Assembly (NCBI RefSeq): GCF_030812475.1 | Contig: NZ_JAUSSR010000002.1 | Coordinates: 372,001-436,000 of the forward strand | DNA from: Pseudomonas lini | GTDB taxonomy: Bacteria; Pseudomonadota; Gammaproteobacteria; Pseudomonadales; Pseudomonadaceae | Direction of reading: 5' to 3' | DNA length: 64,000 nt | Part shown: piece after piece, positions 39,161 to 49,288 of the stretch | Position numbering within the stretch: position 1 is the first letter of the stretch | Layout of the letters: every line of letters begins with the position of its first letter | The notes under the pieces: generated by a model | What the model was told of the DNA's origin: nothing | Database searches by the model: none | Seen by the model: only the letters and a program-made list of their open reading frames with translations | Program-made: the position numbers and the translations under genes

Positions 39161-39973
39161 TCAATCCAGAAATTCAGGTTTCTGTTTGCTCATATGGGCG
39201 GCCATGGCCACGCGCAGATCGGTGGATTGCAGCATGGCGGCGTTCCAGGTGGCGACGTATTCGAGGCCGTCGTCGATGCGATGGTCGCGCATGTAGCTGA
39301 TCATCTCCTTGGTGCCGCTGATGGCGATCGGCGACTTGCCGGCGATCTCCCGGGCGATGCCCATCACGCCATCAAGCAGGCTGGCAGTGTCGCTGTAGAC
39401 GCGATTGACCAGGCCCATGCCCCGCGCTTCCTCGGCGCCAAACGAGCGACCAGTGTAAGCCAGTTCACGCAGCATGCCGTCACCGATGATCCGCGGCAAG
39501 CGTTGCAAGGTGCCGACGTCGGCGGCCATGCCGATGTCGATTTCCTTGATCGAGAATTGCGCGTCTTCGGCGGCGTAGCGCATGTCGCAGGCGGCAATCA
39601 GGTCGATGGCGCCCCCCAGGCAATAACCCTGCACCGCCGCCAGCACCGGCTTGCGGCATTGGTCGACGGCATTGAACGACGCCTGCAGCGCCAGGATCTT
39701 GTGCCGCAGCAGGCGCGCGTTACGCCCGACATCCTTGCCCAGTTCATTGGCCACGCCGGCCAGCATCATCAGGTCGATGCCGGAAGAGAAATGCTTGCCG
39801 GCGCCACTGAGTACCACCACCCGCACTTCATCGGTGTCGTCGACCCATTGGAAAATCTCGATGATTTCGCTCCAGAACGCCGCGTTCATCGAATTGATCT
39901 TTTCAGGGCGATTGATCTGCACATGGGCGATCTTGTCCGCCAGTTCGACGGTGAATGCGGTGTACTGAGCCAT
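39161..39973 (-). CDS. Crotonase-family protein, delta3,5-delta2,4-dienoyl-CoA isomerase-like (270 aa)
   Basis: Crotonase fold with the oxyanion segments [13 protein letters not shown] and [18 protein letters not shown]. The acidic set of eukaryotic ECH1 is present: Asp in AIDLIAACD, Glu in SIKEIDIG and Asp in [11 protein letters not shown]. This makes dienoyl-CoA isomerase more likely than plain hydratase; it would help degrade unsaturated fatty acids with odd double bonds. AAGGA lies ten bases before the ATG. It is the first gene of a two-gene operon with nudC. Confidence 0.85.
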   Translation of the reverse strand: MAQYTAFTVELADKIAHVQINRPEKINSMNAAFWSEIIEIFQWVDDTDEVRVVVLSGAGKHFSSGIDLMMLAGVANELGKDVGRNARLLRHKILALQASFNAVDQCRKPVLAAVQGYCLGGAIDLIAACDMRYAAEDAQFSIKEIDIGMAADVGTLQRLPRIIGDGMLRELAYTGRSFGAEEARGMGLVNRVYSDTASLLDGVMGIAREIAGKSPIAISGTKEMISYMRDHRIDDGLEYVATWNAAMLQSTDLRVAMAAHMSKQKPEFLD

Positions 39974-40530
39974 GGGAGTGATCCTTTACCGGGCAAGAAC
40001 GAGAGCCGAACTATACCAAGGCCGCAAGGTGCCCCGAAGGCAGCGGTTCAGCCAAAAGCGGGACCCATCCGGCGCACCATAAAAGCGCATCGGTCCCGTA
40101 AGACCGTGCACGATAATGTGTCATCACTTCGATTTATTGGCGCCAAATCCTTGAAAAAGTCGCCCTTCGTCGGTGGATTGCGCCTTCAAAACGGGACGTC
40201 CGTGCCTCTTTGGACCGATTGTCGAACAATTTTGCCATTCGGCCTTCCCCGCTCTAAGTTCTGGCCTAGACTCCTTTGCGCGAGGCAAAACCGGTCAGTC
40301 ATAAAGTGAAAAAAAACTCGAAACTTTTACCCGTCGCGACGGGTCACCTGAAAGGGAGGAGTGTTGCGACTGGTGCAATCCTTGCAATGTCCATTTCAAG
40401 CGTTTCTGCTTCAACGCATGGGCAGCATTTGCTCTCCGATGCGTAGCGCGTTTGCGCCCGGCCAGGTGAATTGGCCATGGAACATCGTCTGCCAGACCTA
40501 AGAATTAGATCAATAACACGGGAGATTCAT
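39974..40530. promoter_or_regulatory. Long leader/promoter region of the glgA operon
   Basis: 557 bases without a supported gene between the isomerase gene and glgA. It is divergent, so it must hold two promoters. Visible signals: CTAGACT at 40266-40272, preceded by C as in sigma-S -10 elements; a perfect 16-base palindrome at 40329-40344; and GGGAGGAG near 40355 followed by no long frame. Sigma-S control would fit the stress role of trehalose and alpha-glucan genes, but this is inference. Confidence 0.4.
40329..40344. repeat. Perfect 16-bp palindrome in the glgA leader
   Basis: ACCCGTCGCGACGGGT reads the same on both strands. It follows an A-rich stretch and lies 186 bases before the glgA ATG. 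It has no spacer and no T-run after it, so a protein-binding site is more likely than a terminator. Confidence 0.6.
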
Positions 40531-42117
40531 ATGATCAGTGCGGCTTTAGATATTCAGGGAGAACGTGCTCATCAGCAGGTCGGCGAGTCGAGCGTCGTGA
40601 GTACAGGCAATGCCCAAACGATCAGCGTCCCCGGCACCAAGTCGCTGGCACCGGTTGCCAGGCACAACCCCAATAGAAAGAAAGTCCTGTTCGTCACCTC
40701 CGAAATTGCCGATCTGGTGAAGACCGGCGGCCTGGGCGACGTTTCCGCGGCGCTGCCCCGGGCCATGGCTCAACTGCACGATGTGCGTGTGCTTATACCC
40801 GGATACCCGCAGGTGCTGAACAGCGAAAACCCCATTCATATCATTGGTGAGCTGGGCGGTCACGCAGCCCTTCCCCCCGGCAAGATCGGGCGCATGGACA
40901 TGCCCGATGGCCTGGTCATTTACGTGTTGATCTGCCCCGAACTCTACGAGCGCGAAGGGTCGCCCTACGGCGCCAACAACGGTCGCGACTGGCCGGACAA
41001 CCATATTCGCTTCGCCCGACTGGGCCTGGCGGCGGCCGATATCGCCGCCAACCTCGCACAAATCCACTGGTGCCCGGACCTGGTGCACGCCCATGACTGG
41101 CCGGCCGGCCTGGCGCCTGCCTATATGCACTGGCGTGGACAGCGCACCCCGACCCTGTTCACCATCCACAATCTGGCGTATCAGGGCGTGACCAGTCTGG
41201 GATCATGCCCGGAACTGGGAATTCCCAACCATGCACTGCAACAGGACGGCATGGAGTTCTACGGCAAGATGTCGTTCCTCAAGGCCGGCATGGCCTATTC
41301 CAGCCATATCACCACGGTCAGCGCGACTTACGCTCAGGAGATCACCACCCCGGCCTTCGGCTGCGGCCTCGACGGTTTTCTCGCCGCCAAGACCCAGCAA
41401 GGGCTGCTCAGCGGTATCCCCAACGGCATCGATGAAAGTTGGGATGCGGCTACCGACCCGCATCTGTTCTGCCCGTTCAGCATCGGCGACTGGGAAGGCA
41501 AGGCCGTCAATGCCGCCCACGTTCGAGACCTGTTCGGCCTGGATGACTCCGAAGGCCCGCTGTTTGCGGTGGTCTCGCGCCTGGTTTATCAAAAAGGCCT
41601 GGACCTGACCGAAGCCGTCTCCGAATACATCGTCGAATCCGGTGGCCAGATCGCGATCATCGGACGTGGCGAGCCGGAAGAAGAGCAAGCGATGCGTGAG
41701 CTGGCCCTGCGTTTCCCGGGGCGAATCGGCGTGCGCATTGGCTTCAATGAAACCGACGCCCGACGCATGTTCGCCGGCAGCGACTTCCTGCTGATGCCGT
41801 CGCGCTACGAGCCTTGCGGCCTGAGCCAGATGTACGCCCAGCGCTTCGGTTCATTGCCGGTGGCACGCAATACCGGTGGCTTGGCCGACACCATCGAAAA
41901 TGGCGTGACCGGGTTCCTGTTCGACGAATCCACAGTGGAAAGTTACCAGGAAGCCCTGAGCCGGGCATTCAAGGTATTCGCCTACCCCGACCTGCTCAAT
42001 GCCATGCGCTGCCGTGCCATGGCCGCGCCATTCAACTGGTGCAAGGCGGTCGAACCCTACGCCGAACTTTACGAACAGCTGGTGGCTAAAGCACTGGGTA
42101 AATCGCACAGACAGTAA
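40531..42117 (+). CDS. glgA: Glycogen (alpha-glucan) synthase (528 aa)
   Basis: GT5 glucosyltransferase. After a 50-residue low-similarity N-terminal extension comes KVLFVTSEIADLVKTGGLGD with the sugar-nucleotide lysine K64 in KTGGL; C-terminal SRYEPCGLSQMYAQRFGSLP and NTGGLADTI are the GT5 donor motifs. It adds glucose from ADP- or UDP-glucose to alpha-1,4-glucan. ATG 40531 has GGAG six bases upstream. No glgC (ADP-glucose pyrophosphorylase) is in the window, so the donor source is unclear. It leads the plus-strand operon. Confidence 0.92.
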   Translation: MISAALDIQGERAHQQVGESSVVSTGNAQTISVPGTKSLAPVARHNPNRKKVLFVTSEIADLVKTGGLGDVSAALPRAMAQLHDVRVLIPGYPQVLNSENPIHIIGELGGHAALPPGKIGRMDMPDGLVIYVLICPELYEREGSPYGANNGRDWPDNHIRFARLGLAAADIAANLAQIHWCPDLVHAHDWPAGLAPAYMHWRGQRTPTLFTIHNLAYQGVTSLGSCPELGIPNHALQQDGMEFYGKMSFLKAGMAYSSHITTVSATYAQEITTPAFGCGLDGFLAAKTQQGLLSGIPNGIDESWDAATDPHLFCPFSIGDWEGKAVNAAHVRDLFGLDDSEGPLFAVVSRLVYQKGLDLTEAVSEYIVESGGQIAIIGRGEPEEEQAMRELALRFPGRIGVRIGFNETDARRMFAGSDFLLMPSRYEPCGLSQMYAQRFGSLPVARNTGGLADTIENGVTGFLFDESTVESYQEALSRAFKVFAYPDLLNAMRCRAMAAPFNWCKAVEPYAELYEQLVAKALGKSHRQ

Positions 42118-42130
42118 GAGGTTTTCATAG

Positions 42131-43927
42131 ATGCCGTTACGGACCCTTGAGACCTGGCCCCACGGCGCAATTATGCTGGACGCAGAACACACGCGTTTTG
42201 CCTTGTGGGCGCCAGATGCGTTTTTTGTCAGTGTCGAACTGGAAGATGGACAATCCTTGCCACTATTGCCTCAGGCCGATGGTTGGTTCGTGATCAATAC
42301 CCGCTGCCCGGCGGGCACGCGTTACCGCTACAACATCGATGGGGAGCTGGAGGTGCCCGACCCGGCCTCCCGCGCTCAGGCCGGTGATATCCATCTGCAC
42401 AGCGTCGTGGTCGACCCTCTCGCCTATCGTTGGCAACACAGCACCTGGTTGGGCCGGCCATGGAACGAAGCGGTGATTTACGAACTGCACGTCGGTGCCC
42501 TCGGCGGTTTCAGTGACGTCGAGAAGCACCTGGCGCGCCTGGTGGAACTGGGGATTACCGCGATCGAACTGATGCCCCTGGCGCAGTTCCCCGGTGACCG
42601 TAATTGGGGCTACGACGGCGTCCTGCCCTACGCGCCACAATCATCCTATGGCACCCCCGATCAACTCAAGCACCTGATCGACACCGCCCACGGCCACGGC
42701 CTGGCGGTGATCCTCGACGTGGTCTACAACCACTTTGGCCCGGACGGCAATTACCTGCATCGCTACGCCAAGGGTTTTTTCCGCGAAGACAAGCACACCC
42801 CCTGGGGTGCGGCCATTGATTTCCGGCGGCGCGAGGTACGGGACTTCTTCATCGAAAACGCGCTGATGTGGCTGCTCGAATACCGCTTCGACGGCCTGCG
42901 CCTGGACGCGGTCCACGCCATTGAAAGCCCCGACTTCCTCCAGGAACTGGCGCAACGGGTTCGTGAGCAGACAGATCCGGCGCGTCATGTGTGGCTGACG
43001 GTGGAGAACGAGCACAATCAGGCCAGCCTGCTGCAGGAAGGCTTCGACGCGCAGTGGAATGATGACGGCCATAACGCCCTGCATGTGCTGCTCACCGGCG
43101 AAACCGATGCTTATTACGCCGACTATGCTGACAACCCCACCGAGCAACTGGCTCGCTGCCTGAGCCAGGGTTTCGTGTTTCAGGGTCACGTCACCCGCCA
43201 CGGCACCCCCCGCGGAGAACCCAGCGGTCACCTGCCGCCCAGTGCTTTTGTGCTGTTTTTGCAAAACCACGACCAGATCGGCAATCGCGCTTTTGGCGAA
43301 CGCTTGCACCAGCTGACCAGCCGCGAGGCCTTGAAAGCCGCCACGGCGCTGCTGTTGCTGTCACCGATGATCCCGCTGATGTTCATGGGCGACGAGTTCG
43401 CCGCCGAAGAGCCCTTCCTGTTTTTCACCAGCCACCACGGTGAACTGGCGGAACTGGTGCGCGAGGGACGACGCAATGAATTTGCCGCGTTCAGCGCGTT
43501 CACCGATCCGCATAAACGCGAACAGATTCCCGATCCGAACGCGCGGCAGACTTTTGAAGCATCCCGGCCCAAACTGACCGCCACCCGGCAATCGGCGATG
43601 CAGGGCCTGTATCACCAACTGTTGCGGCTGCGGCATAAACACATCATCCCCCATCTGCCGGGTACCGTTGCCTTGGGCGCCGAGGTCCTGGCCGAGGGCG
43701 CGGTGACCGCACGCTGGCAACTGGGTAATGGCAGTCAGCTGCGTATTGACCTGAACCTCAGCGACAAGCCTGTGGTCCACTCACCACAGGCCGACGCTTC
43801 GCTGCTGTTCGAACACCCACCTCAGTCGGCCGGCCTGTTGGATCGGGGCACGCTTGCCCCGTATTGCGCGCTAGTCAGCCTCACGGCCGCAGCCCCTATG
43901 CTACCCCTGGATGGAGAGCGCCAATGA
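42131..43927 (+). CDS. treZ: Malto-oligosyltrehalose trehalohydrolase (598 aa)
   Basis: GH13 enzyme that cuts trehalose from maltooligosyl-trehalose made by TreY. N-terminal CBM48-like domain (FALWAPDAFFVSVEL), then the barrel with VVYNHFGPDGNYL, DGLRLDAVHAI (nucleophile Asp), the acid/base region VENEHNQ and FLQNHDQIGNRA. Length is normal for TreZ. The start at 42131 has TAAGAGG eight bases upstream, overlapping the glgA stop region. Stop and next ATG overlap (ATGA). Confidence 0.93.
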   Translation: MPLRTLETWPHGAIMLDAEHTRFALWAPDAFFVSVELEDGQSLPLLPQADGWFVINTRCPAGTRYRYNIDGELEVPDPASRAQAGDIHLHSVVVDPLAYRWQHSTWLGRPWNEAVIYELHVGALGGFSDVEKHLARLVELGITAIELMPLAQFPGDRNWGYDGVLPYAPQSSYGTPDQLKHLIDTAHGHGLAVILDVVYNHFGPDGNYLHRYAKGFFREDKHTPWGAAIDFRRREVRDFFIENALMWLLEYRFDGLRLDAVHAIESPDFLQELAQRVREQTDPARHVWLTVENEHNQASLLQEGFDAQWNDDGHNALHVLLTGETDAYYADYADNPTEQLARCLSQGFVFQGHVTRHGTPRGEPSGHLPPSAFVLFLQNHDQIGNRAFGERLHQLTSREALKAATALLLLSPMIPLMFMGDEFAAEEPFLFFTSHHGELAELVREGRRNEFAAFSAFTDPHKREQIPDPNARQTFEASRPKLTATRQSAMQGLYHQLLRLRHKHIIPHLPGTVALGAEVLAEGAVTARWQLGNGSQLRIDLNLSDKPVVHSPQADASLLFEHPPQSAGLLDRGTLAPYCALVSLTAAAPMLPLDGERQ

Positions 43928-46002
43928 GTGATGCGCAACTGGAAATACTGGCCAGCCGTGCTGGTTTGGCTGTCGACTGGATCGACGCCAACGGCCGCCC
44001 GCAGAAAGTCGCCCCATCGGTTTTGCGCAACGTCCTCACCGGACTCGGCCACCCCGCCGGCTCCGCACAGGAAATCGACGCCAGCCTGCTGCAATTGCAG
44101 CAAGTGCAACAGACCCGTCACCTGCCGCCGCTGATTACCGCAGACGTCGGCGTCGGCCTCAATCTGGCGCACTACTTCGAGCCCCAAACGCCGTGCGAGG
44201 TCCATCTCGAAGATGGCTCGCGGCTCAACCTTGAACTGGACGCCGAAGCGATTCTGCCCGGCCTGATTCCAGTCGGTTATCAACACGTCAGTATCGACGG
44301 CCAATCCTTTACCCTGGCCGTCGCCCCGGCTCGCTGCTACAGCGTCGGCGATGCGGTCAACAACCCGATCCCCCGCGCCTGGGGCCTGAGCGTCCAGCTG
44401 TACGGCTTGCGTCGTCCCGGCGACGGTGGCTTCGGTGACACCCAGGCCCTGGAAGATCTGGTCCGGGTCGCTGGCGAGCGTGGTGCCGAAGCCATCGCGA
44501 TCAGCCCGCTGCATGCGATGTTCGCCAACGACACCCATCGCTACAGCCCTTATTCGCCGTCCAGCCGTCTGTTCCTCAACAGCCTCTACGCCGCACCGGG
44601 TCTCATTCTTGGTGAACGCGCCGTGCGCACGGCGATCGATGCCACGGGGCTGGCCGCCGAACTCAAGCACCTTGAAGAGCTGCCGCTGATCGATTGGCCG
44701 GTGGCCGCCGAGGCCAAGCATCGTCTGCTGCAGGCGCTGTACGAAGGCTTTGTCCAGGGCGAACACCCGCTGCATGCCGACTTCAGCAGCTTCCGCCACG
44801 CCGGCGGCGAAGCCCTGGAAAACCATTGCCGCTTCGAAGCCATTCAGCAAGCCCGTGCCGCGAAGGGTGAAGGCCTCGACTGGCGCGAGTGGCCCGAACA
44901 ATGGCGCGATCCGCGCAGCGCCGCCCTCGCCGCGTTTGCCGAAGAAAACGCCGGCCGCATCGGCTTCTTTGCCTTCTGCCAATGGCTGATCACTCGCTGC
45001 CTGGAGCGCGCACAAACCGCCGCCCGCGCCAGCGGCATGAGCATCGGACTGATCGCCGACCTGGCGGTAGGTGCCGACGGCGGCGGCAGCCAGGCCTGGA
45101 GTCGCCAGGACGAATTGCTCGCCTCGCTGACCGTGGGCGCACCACCGGACATTCTCAACCGTAGCGGCCAGGGCTGGGGCATTTCCGCGTTCTCCCCCGA
45201 AGGCCTGGTGCGCAACGGCTTTCGTGCGTTCATTGAAATGCTCCGGGATAACTTCGCCCACGCCGGAGGCCTGCGCATCGACCACGTCATGGGCCTGCAA
45301 CGGCTCTGGGTGATCCCCAATGACGCCCCCCCGGCGGACGGCGCCTACCTGTATTACCCGGTGGACGACCTGCTGCGCTTGCTGGCCCTCGAATCCCATC
45401 GCCATCAAGCCATCGTGCTCGGTGAAGACCTGGGGACAGTGCCGGAGGGCCTTCGGGAAAAACTCATCGCCCGTTCGATCCTCGGCATGCGCGTGCTGTT
45501 GTTCGAACAGGACAATGCCCACTTCAAGCCCATGCTCGATTGGCCGGACAACGCGCTGGCCACCACCAGCACCCATGACTTGCCGACTCTCAATGGTTGG
45601 TGGCACGGCCACGACATCGACTGGAATGCCCGTCTCGGGCTGGTCGACGCTTCGAGTGAAATCGAATGGCGCCATCACCGCGAGCGCGAGCGCGAAGGCC
45701 TGCGCCGGGTGTTGAGCGAGGATCCGCAGAATTTCCGCGAAGAATCCCATGAAACCGATCAGGTGCTGGATGCCGCGATCCGTTTCCTCGGGCATACCCC
45801 GGCGCCGCTGGTGTTGCTGCCGCTGGAAGATGCTCTGGGCATCGAACAGCAGGCCAACCTGCCCGGCACCACCGACGCCCACCCCAACTGGTCCCGACGC
45901 TTGCCGGGAGACAGCGAAACATTGCTCGATGACCCGGACGCCGCCCGGCGCCTGGAACTGCTCGCCTGCGCGCGACTTCAGGCGGCCGAGCGTGACCAAT
46001 GA
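43924..46002 (+). CDS. malQ: 4-alpha-glucanotransferase (692 aa)
   Basis: GH77 amylomaltase: GLSVQLYGLRRPGDGGFGDT near the barrel start, nucleophile Asp in LRIDHVMGL, acid/base Glu in GEDLGTVPEG and the third acid in TSTHDLPTL. The N-terminal 130 residues are the extension found in proteobacterial MalQ. It moves maltodextrin chains between acceptors, recycling short glucans left by TreY/TreZ and GlgX. It overlaps the genes on both sides by four bases. Confidence 0.93.
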   Translation: MSDAQLEILASRAGLAVDWIDANGRPQKVAPSVLRNVLTGLGHPAGSAQEIDASLLQLQQVQQTRHLPPLITADVGVGLNLAHYFEPQTPCEVHLEDGSRLNLELDAEAILPGLIPVGYQHVSIDGQSFTLAVAPARCYSVGDAVNNPIPRAWGLSVQLYGLRRPGDGGFGDTQALEDLVRVAGERGAEAIAISPLHAMFANDTHRYSPYSPSSRLFLNSLYAAPGLILGERAVRTAIDATGLAAELKHLEELPLIDWPVAAEAKHRLLQALYEGFVQGEHPLHADFSSFRHAGGEALENHCRFEAIQQARAAKGEGLDWREWPEQWRDPRSAALAAFAEENAGRIGFFAFCQWLITRCLERAQTAARASGMSIGLIADLAVGADGGGSQAWSRQDELLASLTVGAPPDILNRSGQGWGISAFSPEGLVRNGFRAFIEMLRDNFAHAGGLRIDHVMGLQRLWVIPNDAPPADGAYLYYPVDDLLRLLALESHRHQAIVLGEDLGTVPEGLREKLIARSILGMRVLLFEQDNAHFKPMLDWPDNALATTSTHDLPTLNGWWHGHDIDWNARLGLVDASSEIEWRHHREREREGLRRVLSEDPQNFREESHETDQVLDAAIRFLGHTPAPLVLLPLEDALGIEQQANLPGTTDAHPNWSRRLPGDSETLLDDPDAARRLELLACARLQAAERDQ

Positions 46003-48794
46003 ATCAAGCGCTCATCCAACCATTGCGGGCCACCCTGCGACTGCAGTTTCATAAAGGTTTCACCCTGGACCAGGCCGTGCCGCTGGTCCCTTATTTCGCC
46101 AGCCTGGGCATCAGCCACCTCTATGCGTCACCCCTGCTGAGCGCCCGCCCCGGCTCCATGCATGGCTACGATGTGGTGGACCCGACCACGGTCAACCCGG
46201 AGCTGGGCGGCGAAGCGGCCTTGCGCCGCCTGGTCAGCACCTTGCGTGAGCACCGGATGGGGCTGATCCTCGACATCGTGTCCAACCACATGGCGGTCGG
46301 CGGTGGCGACAACCCCTGGTGGCTGGACTTGCTGGAATGGGGACGCCTGAGCCCCTACGGCGAGTTCTTCGATATCCAGTGGCATTCCCCCGATCCGTTG
46401 ATGGCAGGCCAATTGTTGCTGCCCTTCCTCGGAAGCGATTACGGCGTCGCCTTGCAGGACGGCACCTTGCCCTTGCGTTTCGATGCCCAGGACGGGGCGT
46501 TTCATGTCGAGCACTACGAGCATCACTTCCCGATCTGCCCGACGGGTTACGGCGAACTGCTCAAGGCCGATGACACGCTGAATGCCGATCAGGCCGAGCA
46601 ACTTAAATCCCTGGCCGACCGTTTCAGCGCCTTGAGCTATCAGATGGACGGACACAGCCTGGCGATTCCGCTCAAGACAGAGCTGCGCGAGCTCGCTGCT
46701 GATCCGGCCATTGCGCAAGCGATCCAGCGCAACGTGGAGGCTTACGATTCGCTCACGCGCGAGGGATTCGAGCGTCTGCACAACTTGCTGGAGCGCCAAA
46801 GCTACCGCCTGGCCAGCTGGCGCACAGCGGCGGACGATATCAATTGGCGGCGCTTTTTCGATGTCAACGAACTCGGCGGCCTGCGGGTCGAGCGCCCGGC
46901 CGTGTTCGAGGAGACCCACGCGAAGATCTTCGAATTGGTGGCCGACGGCCTGGTCGACGGTCTGCGTATCGACCACATCGACGGCCTTGCCGACCCCCGG
47001 GGTTATTGCCGTAAATTACGGCGCCGGGTCGATAGCCTGTCACCGCAGCGGCACCTGCCGATCTTCGTCGAGAAGATCCTCGGCGAAGGCGAAACCCTGC
47101 ATCGCGACTGGTCCGTCGATGGCACCACCGGTTATGAATTCATGAACCAGTTGTCGCTGCTGCAACACGACCCCGAAGGCGCCCAGACCCTGGGCAAGCT
47201 CTGGAGCCGATACAGCGGACGTCCCGCCGATTTTCGCCAGGAAGCGCAGCTGGCCCGCCAGCAGATCCTTAACGGTTCTCTTGCCGGGGACTTCGAGAGC
47301 GTGGCCCAGGCGTTGCTGCAAGTCGCCCGGGACGACCTGATGACACGCGACCTGACCCTCGGCGCGATTCGGCGGGCTTTGCAGGAATTGATCGTGCACT
47401 TCCCGGTGTATCGCACCTATATCAGCCCCCTTGGCCGCAGTGCCGAAGACGATGTGTTTTTCCAGCAGGCCATGGACGGTGCCCGGCAATCGCTCAGCGA
47501 GGCCGATTGGCCGGTGCTCGATTGCCTGGCCCGCTGGCTCGGTGGTGAACCATGGCGCCAACGCCCGGCGGGTCGCCAGCGCAAGATGCTCAAGCACGCT
47601 TGCGTGCGCTTTCAGCAGTTGACCTCGCCGGCCGCGGCCAAGGCTGTGGAAGATACCGCGTTCTATCGCTCGGCGGTGTTGCTGTCGCGCAATGACGTGG
47701 GGTTCAGCACCGAACAGTTCAGCGCGCCGGTTGCCGATTTCCATGCCGTTTGCATCAGCCGTCTCGAAGCGTTTCCGGATAATCTGCTGGCCACCGCCAC
47801 CCACGACCACAAGCGCGGCGAAGACACCCGTGCGCGGTTGGCGGTGCTGAGCGAACGCAGTGCCTGGTATGCCGAGCAAGTGCCGCTCTGGCAAGCGCTG
47901 GCCCGCCCTCTTCGCGATGACGACCAGATGCCATCGACGGGTGACGAGTTGATCCTGTATCAAGCGATCCTCGGCAGCTGGCCGCTGGAATTGCGCAGTG
48001 AAGATCCAGTAGCGATCGAGGCGTACACCCAACGACTCTGGCAGTGGCAACAGAAAGCCTTGCGCGAGGCCAAGTTGCAAAGCAGCTGGAGCGCACCCAA
48101 CGACGCTTACGAACAAGCGATGCAGCAATTTTTGCACCGACTGATGCTCAGTCCCGAAGGTGAGCTGTTGCGCGCAGCCCTGGGCAAGGCGGTCAACTCC
48201 CTCGCCGCACCCGGCGCACTCAACGGATTGGCGCAAACCTTGCTGCGCATGACCGCGCCGGGCATACCGGATCTTTATCAGGGCAACGAGTACTGGGATT
48301 TCACCTTGGTGGATCCGGATAATCGGCGGCCGGTGGATTACGCGCACAGGCAACGGGCGCTGCACGCCTCTGCGGATTTGCCCGAACTGCTGGCAACCTG
48401 GCGGGACGGGCGCATTAAGCAAAGCCTTATCGCCCAGGCGTTGAACCTGCGGGCCGAACACGCCGAGTTGTTTCGGCGAGGGGCGTATCAGGCTCTGGAA
48501 GTGGTCGGCAGTCAGGCGCACCGGGTGTTGGCGTTTGCCCGCTACGAGGCAGGAAAACGGGCGATCGTGATCGTGCCGATCCGCTGCGCCGAGTTGCTGA
48601 AAAACAGTGCCCAACCGCAAATCGATGCGCGGCTGTGGGGCGATACCCGGGTCAAATTACCGTTCGCCACCCCTGATGAACATTTGAAGGGACTTTTTTC
48701 CAGCGTCGCAGTCACAACCCAAGGGGAGCTGATGATCAGCGCTGCGCTGGGGGAATTCCCGGTCAATCTCTTTATCCAAACTACCGACACTTGA
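45999..48794 (+). CDS. treY: Malto-oligosyltrehalose synthase (931 aa)
   Basis: GH13 family 26 enzyme that turns the reducing-end alpha-1,4 bond of a maltodextrin into the alpha-1,1 bond of trehalose. Typical TreY start ATLRLQFHKGFTLDQA, then SHLYASPLLSARPGSMHGYD, DIVSNHMAVGG, nucleophile region DGLRIDHIDGLADP, VEKILGEGE and ATATHDHKRGEDTRARL. It works with TreZ two genes upstream; the malQ gene between them is part of the same set. Confidence 0.94.
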   Translation: MNQALIQPLRATLRLQFHKGFTLDQAVPLVPYFASLGISHLYASPLLSARPGSMHGYDVVDPTTVNPELGGEAALRRLVSTLREHRMGLILDIVSNHMAVGGGDNPWWLDLLEWGRLSPYGEFFDIQWHSPDPLMAGQLLLPFLGSDYGVALQDGTLPLRFDAQDGAFHVEHYEHHFPICPTGYGELLKADDTLNADQAEQLKSLADRFSALSYQMDGHSLAIPLKTELRELAADPAIAQAIQRNVEAYDSLTREGFERLHNLLERQSYRLASWRTAADDINWRRFFDVNELGGLRVERPAVFEETHAKIFELVADGLVDGLRIDHIDGLADPRGYCRKLRRRVDSLSPQRHLPIFVEKILGEGETLHRDWSVDGTTGYEFMNQLSLLQHDPEGAQTLGKLWSRYSGRPADFRQEAQLARQQILNGSLAGDFESVAQALLQVARDDLMTRDLTLGAIRRALQELIVHFPVYRTYISPLGRSAEDDVFFQQAMDGARQSLSEADWPVLDCLARWLGGEPWRQRPAGRQRKMLKHACVRFQQLTSPAAAKAVEDTAFYRSAVLLSRNDVGFSTEQFSAPVADFHAVCISRLEAFPDNLLATATHDHKRGEDTRARLAVLSERSAWYAEQVPLWQALARPLRDDDQMPSTGDELILYQAILGSWPLELRSEDPVAIEAYTQRLWQWQQKALREAKLQSSWSAPNDAYEQAMQQFLHRLMLSPEGELLRAALGKAVNSLAAPGALNGLAQTLLRMTAPGIPDLYQGNEYWDFTLVDPDNRRPVDYAHRQRALHASADLPELLATWRDGRIKQSLIAQALNLRAEHAELFRRGAYQALEVVGSQAHRVLAFARYEAGKRAIVIVPIRCAELLKNSAQPQIDARLWGDTRVKLPFATPDEHLKGLFSSVAVTTQGELMISAALGEFPVNLFIQTTDT

Positions 48795-48815
48795 GTGCAG
48801 TTCAGGAGCATAGCG

Positions 48816-49169
48816 ATGAGTACCGAAGATAAACGCATCCGCGAGTTTGCCTATCAGATCTGGGAATCGGAAGGAAAGCCCGAAGGCCAGGACGCCCGTC
48901 ACTGGGAAATGGCTCGCAAGCTGGCTGAAGCCGAAGCCCTGTCACCGAACAAATCGTCAAAAGCCGCAGGCGGTAAAGCTGCCGCCACCAAGACAGCGAC
49001 GAAAAAGCCCGACGGCAAGTTAGTCAATGACAAGACCCTGGATGGCAAGGGCGTAGAGCCGAAAACCAAGGCCAAGGCCAAACCGGCCGCTGCCTCATCG
49101 GTCATCCCGCCTGGTGAAAAAGCCACCGCGAAGAAGCCTCGCACCGCGCGTAAACCTCCCGCGGTCTAA
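48816..49169 (+). CDS. DUF2934 protein with a basic Ala/Lys-rich tail (117 aa)
   Basis: Residues 1-40 match DUF2934 (RIREFAYQIWESEGKPEGQD, then HWEMARKLAEAEA). From about residue 48 the chain is low-complexity and rich in Lys, Ala, Thr and Pro (for example KAAATKTATKKPDGK and AKKPRTARKPP), like histone-H1 or AlgP-type tails. Found between treY and glgX, as in the equivalent P. aeruginosa operon. Function unknown; the tail could bind nucleic acid or a polyanion. CAGGAG precedes the ATG at 48816. Confidence 0.82.
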   Translation: MSTEDKRIREFAYQIWESEGKPEGQDARHWEMARKLAEAEALSPNKSSKAAGGKAAATKTATKKPDGKLVNDKTLDGKGVEPKTKAKAKPAAASSVIPPGEKATAKKPRTARKPPAV

Positions 49170-49288
49170 TGCTTCCTTAACGTGTCCTGAACGATTGAAT
49201 GCGTGGCGAGTGCCTCCTCGCCACCGAGGGCTCGCTCGCCCTCGAAAAACGCCTGAGCCATGAATTGTCCCCCTTTGCAGGAGCATGT

